Assembly: GCF_000732925.1 (NCBI RefSeq)
Contig: NZ_CP008953.1
Span: 1,922,001-1,986,000 of the forward strand
DNA from: Amycolatopsis japonica
Lineage (GTDB): Bacteria > Actinomycetota > Actinomycetes > Mycobacteriales > Pseudonocardiaceae
Reading direction: 5' to 3'
DNA length: 64,000 bases
The notes beneath the pieces are model-generated. The model saw nothing but the letters and a program-made list of their open reading frames with translations, was not told where the DNA came from and did no database searches. How positions within the stretch are numbered: position 1 is the first letter of the stretch; each line of letters starts with the position of its first letter. The translations under genes and the position numbers were made by a program. Positions 51,319 to 60,943 of the stretch are shown one piece after another.

Positions 51319-51779
51319 CGGGTCGCCCCACATCCCTTGAATTCGGCCAGTTCCACTGCTTCACGCCAGCACCGCACCATCACGTCCTCCGCCGAGGACA
51401 AGGCGGCGGCGCACTGGTCCACCCCGGCGTGGAAGCTCTTCGCCCAGCCCCGCCATTCCTGTTCCCGTCCGTGCACCGCGCGCAGCAGCCCGGAGACCGC
51501 GTGATGCGAACGGCACTGTCCGTCCACGCGCCGCCGCAGGTTCAGCAGCGACGACGCCGTGGTGTGCAACGACTCCGCGCTCACCGGGCCCTGCGTCGCG
51601 CGCGTGGCCGCCTCGACCTCTCCGGTGCCGTCGAGGACGACCTCGGCGAGATGATCCGCCGCGGCCAGCCCGACGCCGGCGGGCCGGTCTTCGGCGACGC
51701 TGATCTCCAAGGCCCGCCAGCACGCGGCCACCTGGTTCACTTCCTTGCCCAGCCGGGAGAATTCGGTGTCGAGCGTCAT
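51315..51779 (-). CDS. Unknown small helical protein, cassette gene 3
   Basis: The 154-residue, four-helix-like protein (MTLDTEFSRLGKEVNQVAAC at the start; CRSHHAVSGLLRAVHGREQE and WAKSFHAGVDQCAAAL later) contains five Cys and a cluster of His. Its ATG overlaps the stop of the HExxH gene, and its stop overlaps the next start, so it is translationally coupled on both sides. No known domain is visible. WXG100-type secretion substrates are similar in size, but no WxG motif is present. Confidence 0.68.
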   Translation of the reverse strand: MTLDTEFSRLGKEVNQVAACWRALEISVAEDRPAGVGLAAADHLAEVVLDGTGEVEAATRATQGPVSAESLHTTASSLLNLRRRVDGQCRSHHAVSGLLRAVHGREQEWRGWAKSFHAGVDQCAAALSSAEDVMVRCWREAVELAEFKGCGATR

Positions 51780-53137
51780 CTCGCCCTCCTGCCGAGCTCT
51801 TCCATGAAGAAGCCGAAAAGCCGTTTCGGCGGGGCCATCCGTTCGTCGAGCGCGAACCGGACCGCGCCGATCAGGAACCGTTCCGGCACGACGCCGGGGG
51901 AGACCCCGTCGGCCAGCCTGCCGGCGGCTTCTTCGATCATCGCTTGTTCTTTGGCTTCGAACCGCAGCACCTTCGCCAGGGGACGGTGGCCCAGCGAGGG
52001 GAACGACGTGAAGCACATCGCGTCCACCACCACGGGGATCGCCTTGTCCGCCGTCCTCAGCAGCGCCGGTGGCGCGTTCACCAGCTTCGCCCGCGGGTAC
52101 AGCTTGTGCCACATCGCCGCGTACGACTCCGCGTGCCGGGTGAAACCCATGCGGCGCAACAGCTCCACTGAGATCTTCGCGCGGAGATACGGCACCGGGT
52201 GCACCGCGCGCGGGGTGAATCCCGTCGTTTCGAGTTCGGTGCGCCCGATGACGTCGAACAGCGAACCGACGACCGCCGGGCCACCCAGCAGCAGCGCGGA
52301 CAGATCGGCGAACGTCTCCCGGTTCCACCTGACCCAGACGCCGGTCACCTCCCGCGGCACCCCCGCTTCGACGAGCCTCGCCGCCACCTGCAGCGGGATC
52401 GCCCTGGCGATGCCGAGGTCGTTCTGCAGGTTGTGGCTCACCTCGTGCAGGACCGCGCCGAGCGTCCACGGGTTCACCAGCCGGTGGTACGGAAGCTGGA
52501 TCAGCGGAAACGGATTGAGCCTGTTCCCCAGCCGTCGCAGGGGAATCCCGCGGCGCGAGGTGGCCGGGCCGGATCCGGTGCGCAGGTAGCAGAACGGTGG
52601 CGGGGTCGGGATCGACCGCCAGCGCCCGATCCCGAGGTAGGCGTACTGATAGCAGTCGAGCGCCACCCGGTCGCACGCCACCAGCCACGGGGCGAACGCG
52701 CCTTGCCGCTGGTTGAACAGATCCAGGTAGAAGTCCCAGACCCCTTCGGTGGTCTTGACCCAGCGCTGTGCCCGGGATTTCGCCCGCAGCAGCCGGGCGA
52801 GTTCGGCGCGTGCCGGCCGTTCCACCGCCTCGTCCGCGGCACGGCGAACCGCACGGGTCGCGGAGTACAACGGCTTCCGCAAGGTCGCCATCGTCCGGTT
52901 GACCGCCGCGAGATGCGCCCGGCTCGGGCCGGTGGCCGGGTCACCGAACTCCGACCAGCGGAACGGCCGCAGCGCCTCCAGATGCCGTTCCACGTTGGTC
53001 GCCTGGGACAGCACCCAAGCCGTCAGATCGTCGTCCCCGGACGGCCTCGCCCGCCGGAACCCGGTGGACGAGGCCGATTCACCGGATGCCGCGGGCGGTG
53101 CCTCAGCGGCGGCGCGCACGGCCGCGCGCCTTGCCAC
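51776..53137 (-). CDS. Predicted gluzincin-like metallopeptidase, cassette gene 2
   Basis: The 453-residue protein has HEVSH at residues 231-235 (HExxH zinc site) within TLGAVLHEVSHNLQND, and E274-T-F-A-D278 39 residues after the second His. This is the HExxH...ExxxD arrangement of gluzincin peptidases. The N-terminus is basic and Ala/Pro-rich; a long helical region precedes the catalytic part. There is no signal peptide. The GTG start overlaps the end of the acidic-basic protein gene by 35 bases. The overall family is unknown to me; protease activity is inferred from the motif. Confidence 0.72.
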   Translation of the reverse strand: MARRAAVRAAAEAPPAASGESASSTGFRRARPSGDDDLTAWVLSQATNVERHLEALRPFRWSEFGDPATGPSRAHLAAVNRTMATLRKPLYSATRAVRRAADEAVERPARAELARLLRAKSRAQRWVKTTEGVWDFYLDLFNQRQGAFAPWLVACDRVALDCYQYAYLGIGRWRSIPTPPPFCYLRTGSGPATSRRGIPLRRLGNRLNPFPLIQLPYHRLVNPWTLGAVLHEVSHNLQNDLGIARAIPLQVAARLVEAGVPREVTGVWVRWNRETFADLSALLLGGPAVVGSLFDVIGRTELETTGFTPRAVHPVPYLRAKISVELLRRMGFTRHAESYAAMWHKLYPRAKLVNAPPALLRTADKAIPVVVDAMCFTSFPSLGHRPLAKVLRFEAKEQAMIEEAAGRLADGVSPGVVPERFLIGAVRFALDERMAPPKRLFGFFMEELGRRAR

Positions 53138-53915
53138 GACGGGCGGCGCCCGCCCGGCCCCGGGACTGCGTCCGGCGCCCGCCGCGGGCGGCGGGACGAC
53201 GGCGGCGCTGCTGGGGACGGCCGCGGCGGCGCTGCTGCTGGTTCCGGCGGTTCGCGGGCGCGTTCTGCGTGCTGTTCACGGTGTGGCCGACCAGCCTGCG
53301 CGTGATGTACCGGGCGTTGATCGGACGGCCGTCGGCGTACCGGCGCCCGACGTCGCGTGCGGTGCGGCCGATGATCTTCGGGATGTGCCGGACGGCGCGG
53401 CGGGTCGCCGGGTTCCGCCACAGCTTGCGCCCGAGGTTGACCGCGCCGCGGATCAGCTGCGGACCGTGCTTGATGATCTTCGGCGCCGCCCATTTCGCCG
53501 CCTGGAACGCCAGCGGCGCGAGCGCGCCGAGGAAGGCCTCCGCCTCGTCCTCGGTCTCGGCGTTCTCGGCCTGGAAGGCCAGTTGCGCCATCATCTCGGC
53601 GTCGGGATAGACCCGGCGCGCCGGATGCGTGAAGTCCTCGTCCTCGGATTCCAGTTCGAACTCGTCCTCGAGTTCGCGGACGACGGCCTCGAACTCGGAC
53701 TCGAATTCGTCTTCGTCCTCGTACTCGCCGTAGACCTCGTCCTCCAGCTCGTCTTCGAGCTCCCGGGCCAGGCCGCCGAGCTCGTCTTCGAACTCGTCCT
53801 CGTCCTCGAATTCGCCTTCCAGTTCGTCCTCGAGTTCGTTTTCGAACTCGGCCTCGAGTTCACGGCTCAGCTCGTCTTCCAGCTCGCCGTCCACTGCCGC
53901 ATAGCCACGGCTCAT
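53103..53915 (-). CDS. Acidic-repeat head / arginine-rich tail protein, cassette gene 1
   Basis: The 270-residue protein has a strikingly polar layout. Residues 11-95 are mainly Glu/Asp with a Leu/Phe every fourth position or so (units like ELEDELSREL and EGEFEDEDEFEDEL). Residues 105-190 form a helical middle with IIKHGPQLIRGAVNLGRKLW. Residues 222-270 are Arg/Gln-rich (RRRGRPQQRRRR). The two ends could pair with each other, or bind partner protein and nucleic acid or envelope. An AGGAGA site supports ATG 53915. I know no named family. Confidence 0.75.
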   Translation of the reverse strand: MSRGYAAVDGELEDELSRELEAEFENELEDELEGEFEDEDEFEDELGGLARELEDELEDEVYGEYEDEDEFESEFEAVVRELEDEFELESEDEDFTHPARRVYPDAEMMAQLAFQAENAETEDEAEAFLGALAPLAFQAAKWAAPKIIKHGPQLIRGAVNLGRKLWRNPATRRAVRHIPKIIGRTARDVGRRYADGRPINARYITRRLVGHTVNSTQNAPANRRNQQQRRRGRPQQRRRRPAARGGRRTQSRGRAGAARRGKARGRARRR

Positions 53916-54137
53916 AACCGTTCTCCTCTGCTCCGGTGAAAATCCGCGATCGCCGGCGCGGTGCGTCGGTGAGCACTCACCCGACACTGCCCGCGCACCC
54001 GGGGGCACCGGTAGTCACACGTTCTTGCGTGACATGAATCGACTAGTTCGTACTTGTCACACAAACCGACGATGCGCTTTTCCTGTCGGAGGGGTTTGCT
54101 AGAGAAGGAGGGAGACCTAGAGGGGGGAGGCCGGTCT
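53916..54137. promoter_or_regulatory. Divergent control region between the cassette and its LuxR-type gene
   Basis: The 222-bp gap contains TCACAC-N6-GCGTGA (about 54015-54032; arms match at 5 of 6) and a second GTCACAC near 54056. These may be operator half-sites for the adjacent regulator. No clear -35/-10 pair could be assigned. The luxR-type gene has a strong purine-rich site (AGGGGGGAGG) directly upstream. Confidence 0.35.
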
Positions 54138-54563
54138 ATGTCCACGAGCCCGGTGATGGGATTTCCTGCTCCATCGCTACACGACGTCGCGCGGCAGCGG
54201 GCGACGGTCGTCACGGAGGACGAAGCCGTACGAAAGCTGGCGAGATCACTCGTCAGACGTGTCATGGAACTGAACGACGGGGGCGCCGTACAGCGGAAAC
54301 CGCTGCTCGACGTCACCGAACACGGCGTCAGATGCCTGCTCGTTCCGGTGGCGCCGGAACCGCACGACCTGCTCAGCCCGCGCGAGCACGAGGTGGCGCG
54401 CATGGTCGGTCGCGGCTATACGAACAAGCAGATCGCCGGCGTACTGGAAATCAGCCTGAACACGGTTTCCGCGCATATGCGCCGGATCTTCACCAAACTG
54501 GGGGTCGGCTCGCGGGCGGCGATGGTGGCCGCGTTGACCGGTGAGAATCTCGCCGCCGGATGA
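54138..54563 (+). CDS. Short LuxR-type DNA-binding regulator, divergent from the cassette
   Basis: The 141-residue protein consists of a small N-terminal region without recognised sensor domain and a LuxR HTH (about 79-137: LSPREHEVARMVGRGYTNKQ and SLNTVSAHMRRIFTKLGVGS). There is no phosphorylatable Asp receiver, so it may be constitutively active or controlled by the N-terminal segment. The divergent position makes it the likely regulator of the five-gene cassette. Confidence 0.85.
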   Translation: MSTSPVMGFPAPSLHDVARQRATVVTEDEAVRKLARSLVRRVMELNDGGAVQRKPLLDVTEHGVRCLLVPVAPEPHDLLSPREHEVARMVGRGYTNKQIAGVLEISLNTVSAHMRRIFTKLGVGSRAAMVAALTGENLAAG

Positions 54564-54602
54564 GGCGGGATTCCCACGCGAGACCGCACTCACGTGATCG
54601 AA

Positions 54603-54687
54603 GGCGGAACTCGCGTGATCAGAGGCGGAACTCGCGAGTGCGGCATTCAGTCACGCGAGTCACGTCCCCGATCACGCGAGTCACGTC
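54603..54687. repeat. Paired 21-bp-period repeats between convergent genes
   Basis: GGCGGAACTCGCG occurs at 54603-54615 and 54624-54636; TCACGCGAGTCACGTC occurs at 54651-54666 and 54672-54687. Both pairs have a 21-bp period. The first set is largely complementary to the second (ACTCGCGTGATC against GATCACGCGAGT is perfect over 12 bp), so alternative hairpins can form. It sits between luxR and the convergent fhuF-like gene and probably works as a terminator. Confidence 0.6.
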
Positions 54688-54730
54688 TTTGCTCACCGAC
54701 ATTCGCCTTGTCCCGTAAAGAAACCGCGCG

Positions 54731-55345
54731 CTAACCGAGTGCGGCGCGCAGTCGCCGATCCCGTTCTTCCGGGGTCTGCCGAGGGCAACTGGTGCACTTC
54801 GGATTGCCGGCTTCGTAGATCAGGCAACAGGAAGCACGGCGCACCACGGTGTTCCGCCCGACCCGGGAGAACCGCGGCTCCGGCAGCCCGAGCCCGATCG
54901 CGGCCACGAGCGGTGCCGCCAGCGCGATCGCCCGTTCGGTGTCGCCGGTCCACAGCAGGCGGTTGCCGATGGAATCCGTCGCGATCGCGCCCAGTGCACG
55001 CGGATTCGCTTTGGTGACAGCCGAAATCGTGCCGATCGCGGTGCTCAGCGTTCCGGCGAACGCGGCACCGAGTTCGGCCAGGCCGCCGTCGAGGGCCCGG
55101 GAAGACCTGGCTCCGGTGAAACGGCCGTCCGGGACGAGGTCGATCGTGACGGCGTCGAGTGACGGGTCCAAGGGTTCGCCGCGGACGAGGGATTCCACCG
55201 AAGGAGCGACGAGGACGGAGGAGAGCGAGTACCACCAGATCGTGCCGAGCACTTCGGGCCGTGAGCAGCCGTAGAGCTTCGCGGCGCCGCCGATGCGGGC
55301 GCTGACCCAGGCGGCGTCGGCGAGCAGTGTCGCGGGTGCCTCCAT
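54731..55345 (-). CDS. FhuF-like [2Fe-2S] ferric reductase protein
   Basis: The 204-residue protein has a C-terminal four-Cys motif, Cys173-Cys174-x9-Cys184-x2-Cys187 (SCCLIYEAGNPKCTSC), typical of FhuF, which reduces ferric siderophore complexes in the cytoplasm. The N-terminal part is the matching helical IucA/FhuF-like region (LYGCSRPEVLGTIWWYSLSS). It is coupled to the upstream methyltransferase gene by TGATG. No siderophore uptake genes are in the window. Confidence 0.85.
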   Translation of the reverse strand: MEAPATLLADAAWVSARIGGAAKLYGCSRPEVLGTIWWYSLSSVLVAPSVESLVRGEPLDPSLDAVTIDLVPDGRFTGARSSRALDGGLAELGAAFAGTLSTAIGTISAVTKANPRALGAIATDSIGNRLLWTGDTERAIALAAPLVAAIGLGLPEPRFSRVGRNTVVRRASCCLIYEAGNPKCTSCPRQTPEERDRRLRAALG

Positions 55346-56205
55346 CAGGACACCGGCCGGTACAGCGTGACACTGAACGAAGTGGTGACGTCCACCGATC
55401 CGGTGATCGCGTCGAGGCGTTCACGCCTGCCGTCGCGGTGGAGATGATGTGCGCTCGGGCCCATCTCCACCACCTGACGGATCCGGTCGGGCTCCAACGC
55501 CACCTGCTGGGTGACCTCGTGCCGGTCCACCCGGGTGAAGCGTTCGCCGAGGGTGTCCTCCAGCCGCGCGTCCTTGCTGCCGTCGACGGAGATCACCAGG
55601 TCGCCCAGTTCCCGGAGGTGACCGGGGTTCGGCGTCGCGACGACCAGCAGCCCGTCCTCGGTCAGGACGCGGTGGAACTGCGGGGCGTTGCGCGGCGCGA
55701 AGACGTTGAGGATCAGCGACGCGCTCGAGTCCGCCACAGGCCACGGCTCCCAGAGATTCCACACGGCCGCGCCCGCGCGCGGGTGCGCGCGAGCGGCCCG
55801 GCGCAAGGCGACGGCGGAGACGTCGAGCGCCAGCCCGTAGGCGGCGGGGACGGCGTCGAGCACGTGCGCGAGGTAGTAGCCCGTGCCCGCGCCGGCGTCG
55901 ATGACCATCCCGTCCTCGATGTGTTCCGAAGCCACTTTCGCGAGGGCGTCGGCGAGCGGCAGGTAAACGCCCGATGAGAGGAGATCGACACGGGCCGCGA
56001 CCATCGGCGCCGTGTCCGCGGTGCCCGCCGGGATGCGCGCATGCAGAAGGTTGACGTAACCCTGCTTCGCCACGTCGAACGAGTGGACTCGATCGCAACG
56101 CACCGTGCGCTCGGTTACCCCGACCGGGTCACCGCAGACCGAACACCGCAACGACCGGACGATCGCCGGTGGCAGAGGGTCATGGCCGGATACACGCGCG
56201 TTCAT
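55345..56205 (-). CDS. RlmA-type 23S rRNA (guanine) methyltransferase
   Basis: The 286-residue SAM-dependent enzyme has an N-terminal zinc site Cys21, Cys24, Cys37 and His41 (CSVCGDP and RCDRVHSFDVAKQGYVNLL), the RlmA hallmark. The SAM-binding loop VIDAGAGTGYYLAHVL is near residue 100 and NVFAPRNAPQF near 168. RlmA-I methylates G745; RlmA-II (TlrB/MyrA) methylates G748 and gives resistance to some macrolides. Which base is modified here cannot be decided by eye. ATG 56205 gives the intact zinc finger. Confidence 0.9.
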   Translation of the reverse strand: MNARVSGHDPLPPAIVRSLRCSVCGDPVGVTERTVRCDRVHSFDVAKQGYVNLLHARIPAGTADTAPMVAARVDLLSSGVYLPLADALAKVASEHIEDGMVIDAGAGTGYYLAHVLDAVPAAYGLALDVSAVALRRAARAHPRAGAAVWNLWEPWPVADSSASLILNVFAPRNAPQFHRVLTEDGLLVVATPNPGHLRELGDLVISVDGSKDARLEDTLGERFTRVDRHEVTQQVALEPDRIRQVVEMGPSAHHLHRDGRRERLDAITGSVDVTTSFSVTLYRPVS

Positions 56206-56269
56206 GTCCCTATTCGACCACGAGGTTTCGCAACCGGACAGAACGCACCAGGTCAGTGGAAACCTGGCC

Positions 56270-56306
56270 GTAACAACGCCGCACCGACAGTTCACGCGGG
56301 TGAAAC
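56270..56306 (+). promoter_or_regulatory. Candidate GlnR box upstream of amtB
   Basis: GTAAC-N6-GCACC-N5-TTCAC-N6-GAAAC at 56270-56306 follows the actinobacterial GlnR pattern gTnAC-N6-GaAAC repeated twice, with weaker second and third boxes. It lies 75-110 bp before the amtB GTG. GlnR control of amtB-glnB-glnD under nitrogen limitation is known in Streptomyces and Mycobacterium. Confidence 0.55.
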
Positions 56307-56380
56307 CTGAATCGCCGCCCGAGGAAACACCCCGGTCCAAAGATTCCTGCGCAGTACACCCCAGGCACGGGAGGAAGATT

Positions 56381-58110
<1,730 letters not shown>

Positions 58111-58119
58111 GCGCCCACG

Positions 58120-60435
58120 ATGGCCGACGGGGGTGAACTGGTCAAGGCCACCGAGCGTTTGCTCGAGGGCAGGCACGGGAGGTTGGGCGCGGCCGCGTTG
58201 CGCGCGGCGTGCGTCGACCTCTACGAATTCTGGTTGGGCAAGGGCGCTTCGGCGGCCGGCGTCGACACCGCTGAACCCGGTGTCGCGCTGGCCGCCGTCG
58301 GCGGCCTGGGGCGCAGTGAGCTGGTGCCCTTCTCCGACCTCGATCTGTTGTTGCTGCACAACGGGAACTCGCGGGTCGGCGAGATCGCGGACGCGATCTG
58401 GTACCCGTTGTGGGACGCCAAGATCGGCCTCGATCACTCGGTCCGCACACCGGGTGAGGCGCTGAAAGTGGCGTCGGAGGATCTGCGGACCGCGATGGGG
58501 CTGCTCGACATCCGCCACATCTCCGGGGACGCGGAGATCACCGCCAGGCTGGCGGCCGCGGCACGGGACCAGTGGCGGAGGACCGCCCGGAAACGAATGG
58601 ACGACCTGTCGGACGCGGTCCGTCAGCGCTGGGCCCGAAGCGGCGAGATCGCACAGTCCGCCGAGCCGGATCTCAAGCACGGCCGAGGCGGGCTTCGCGA
58701 CTTCGCCGTCCTCGAAGCGCTGGCGGCGGCACAGCTGACGGCGAGGCCCGGTGAGGAACTGCTGGCGGCCAAGAGCCTGCTGCTCGACGTCCGGACGGAA
58801 CTGCGCAGGGAACTGCGCCGGGAGCGGGACATCCTCAGCGCGCCGGAAGCCGAGACGGTCGCGGGCGAACTCGGCTTCGGCGATCGGTTCACGTTGGCGC
58901 GCAAGCTTTCCGGTGCCGGGCGGACGATCGCGTACGCGGTCGACGTGGCGCTCCGGTCCACTGTGGAGCCACCGAAGGCACGGTTCGGCCGCCGTCCGGT
59001 GCGGACGCCGCTCGACGAGGGTGTCGTCCTGCACGGCAACGAGGTCGCGCTGGCGCGGGACGCCTTGCCCGCCAAGGATCCGGCCCTGCTGCTGCGGGTC
59101 GCCGCGGCGTCGGCCCGGATCCGCAAGCCCATCGCGCACGGGACCCTGCGGGCACTCGCCGACACCGCGCCCGAACTGCGTGCGCCGTGGCCCGCCGACG
59201 CCCTCAAGGCGCTGGTGGAACTGCTCGGCGCGGGCGAGGGACTCGTCGACGCCGTGGAGGCGCTGGACCGCACGGGCCTTTGGGCGCGGCTGTTCCCCGA
59301 ATGGGGTGCGGTGCGGGATCTCCCGCCGAGGTCGCCGGTGCATTCGTGGACCGTCGACCGGCATCTCGTGCGGGCCGCGGTCGAGGCGTCGAAACTGACG
59401 ACCACCGTTTCACGGCCGGATCTGCTGCTGATCGGCGCGTTGCTGCACGACATCGGCAAGGGCCGCGACGCGGACCATTCCGAACTCGGCGCGAAGATCA
59501 GCGCGCAGGTGGCGGCCCGGCTCGGGTTGTCGACGGCCGATTCGGCACTGGTGTCGGCGATGGTGCGGCACCACCTGTTGCTCCCGCATACCGCGACGCG
59601 GCGGGACATCAGCGATCCCGCCACGATCCAGCGGGTGACGAAGACACTCGACGAGAACCTCGTCCTCCTGGAACTGCTGCACGCCCTGACGACGGCCGAT
59701 TCGCTGGCCACCGGGCCGGGCGTGTGGACGGACTGGAAGGCGCGCCTGCTCGCCGAACTGGTGTCCGGTTGCGAAGAAGCGTTGCACGGCAAGGGTTTCG
59801 TACCGCCGGAGCCGATGGGCGCCGAACAACGGGAGCTCGTCGCCGAAGCCGTCGCGTCCGGCCGCGGCGAGGTGCGCATCACCGCCGCCGGCAAGGTGGT
59901 GACGGTGGTGCTCGCGGTCCCCGCTCGCGCGGAACTGCTGGCTCCCGCGGCCGGGGTGCTCGCGCTGAACTCGCTCGAAGTCCACGCGGCGGTGCTGCGC
60001 GGGCACGACGGGGGACGGGCGGGAGTCTTCACGGCGTCACCGAAATTCGGCTCGCTGCCCGACGTCACGCTGCTCCGGGAGCAGTTCGCGCGGGCGGTGG
60101 CGGGGACCTTGCCGCTCACCCAGCGGCTCGCGGCGAAGGAACGGGACTACGGCGGCGGAGAGGCGCAGTCGGCCGGGGCGAAGGTGATCTGGTTCGACGA
60201 CGAGACCAGCGGGCGCGACACGGTCGTCGTCGAACTGCGGGCCGCGAACCGGATCGGGCTGCTGTACCGGGTCGCGGGCGCGTTGCGCCGGTGCGAGGCC
60301 GAGGTGCGGTGGGCGAAGGTGGCCACGCTCGGTGGTGCCGTCGTCGACTCGTTCGCCGTCGCGCCGCGGAGTGGCTGGGTCGACCAGGCGTGGCGGTCGA
60401 AGGTCGAAGCGGCGCTGCTGGCGGCAGCTTCCTGA
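58120..60435 (+). CDS. glnD: PII nucleotidyltransferase / GlnD
   Basis: The 771-residue enzyme modifies and demodifies PII in response to glutamine. The nucleotidyltransferase motif GGLGRSEL is at 61-68 with Asp73 and Asp75. The HD phosphodiesterase domain has HDIGKG with His443-Asp444 and later MVRHHLLLP. Two ACT domains follow, the last near 690-760 with VVELRAANRIGLLYRVAGAL. Length is shorter than in enterobacteria (about 890), as is usual for actinobacteria. Confidence 0.95.
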   Translation: MADGGELVKATERLLEGRHGRLGAAALRAACVDLYEFWLGKGASAAGVDTAEPGVALAAVGGLGRSELVPFSDLDLLLLHNGNSRVGEIADAIWYPLWDAKIGLDHSVRTPGEALKVASEDLRTAMGLLDIRHISGDAEITARLAAAARDQWRRTARKRMDDLSDAVRQRWARSGEIAQSAEPDLKHGRGGLRDFAVLEALAAAQLTARPGEELLAAKSLLLDVRTELRRELRRERDILSAPEAETVAGELGFGDRFTLARKLSGAGRTIAYAVDVALRSTVEPPKARFGRRPVRTPLDEGVVLHGNEVALARDALPAKDPALLLRVAAASARIRKPIAHGTLRALADTAPELRAPWPADALKALVELLGAGEGLVDAVEALDRTGLWARLFPEWGAVRDLPPRSPVHSWTVDRHLVRAAVEASKLTTTVSRPDLLLIGALLHDIGKGRDADHSELGAKISAQVAARLGLSTADSALVSAMVRHHLLLPHTATRRDISDPATIQRVTKTLDENLVLLELLHALTTADSLATGPGVWTDWKARLLAELVSGCEEALHGKGFVPPEPMGAEQRELVAEAVASGRGEVRITAAGKVVTVVLAVPARAELLAPAAGVLALNSLEVHAAVLRGHDGGRAGVFTASPKFGSLPDVTLLREQFARAVAGTLPLTQRLAAKERDYGGGEAQSAGAKVIWFDDETSGRDTVVVELRAANRIGLLYRVAGALRRCEAEVRWAKVATLGGAVVDSFAVAPRSGWVDQAWRSKVEAALLAAAS

Positions 60436-60521
60436 CGTTCGGGGTGTCGTGCGGGTCACGGAAGGTGGCGGTGGCAGGATGTGCGCGGTCGGGACCTGAA
60501 GGAGCCGGAGGGGGTGAGCGC

Positions 60522-60893
60522 GTGCCCGGTCCACAACGTGTCACGCTGCCGCCGACCGTCGTCGCCTCCCATCTCCGCGCGTGCGCGGACGACCTCGCCG
60601 TCTCGCTCACCGCGTCCGGTCCCGCCGCGACCGTGCCCGAGCTGCTCAAAGTGGTCCGGCACCTCGTCGCCGGCCAGCAGGCGCTGGCCATCGCGCTCGA
60701 AGGTATGGCGGGCCGGGTCGAAGGGGGCGGCGAAGGCGCGCTGGCCACCGCCCCGATGGTCGACGTCGAGGTGGTCGCCGAAGTGCTCCGTGCGGCGGCC
60801 ACCGCTGTCGACTGTTCGGCCGAGGCGCTCGCCGAATCGCGTCCGTCATTCGAATGTGTGAGCGATTCAGTAGCCCCTGACACCCGTTTGTAG
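60522..60893 (+). CDS. Small helical protein of unknown function
   Basis: A 123-residue protein with helical segments around residues 8-60 (TVVASHLRACADDLAVSLTA, PELLKVVRHLVAGQQALAIA) and no membrane segment or known motif. The GTG at 60522 has a GGAGGGGGT site. It lies between glnD and ku, 86 bp from the former and 50 bp from the latter, in the same direction. No function can be assigned. Confidence 0.55.
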   Translation: MPGPQRVTLPPTVVASHLRACADDLAVSLTASGPAATVPELLKVVRHLVAGQQALAIALEGMAGRVEGGGEGALATAPMVDVEVVAEVLRAAATAVDCSAEALAESRPSFECVSDSVAPDTRL

Positions 60894-60943
60894 CTGTCCC
60901 GCCGCTTCGGCGCGTGGATACGCTGACCAGGCGGAGGTGGGCC

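Noticed and set aside
51315..51779. WXG100/ESX secretion substrate
   Set aside because: Size and helicity fit, but no WxG motif and no ESX genes nearby.
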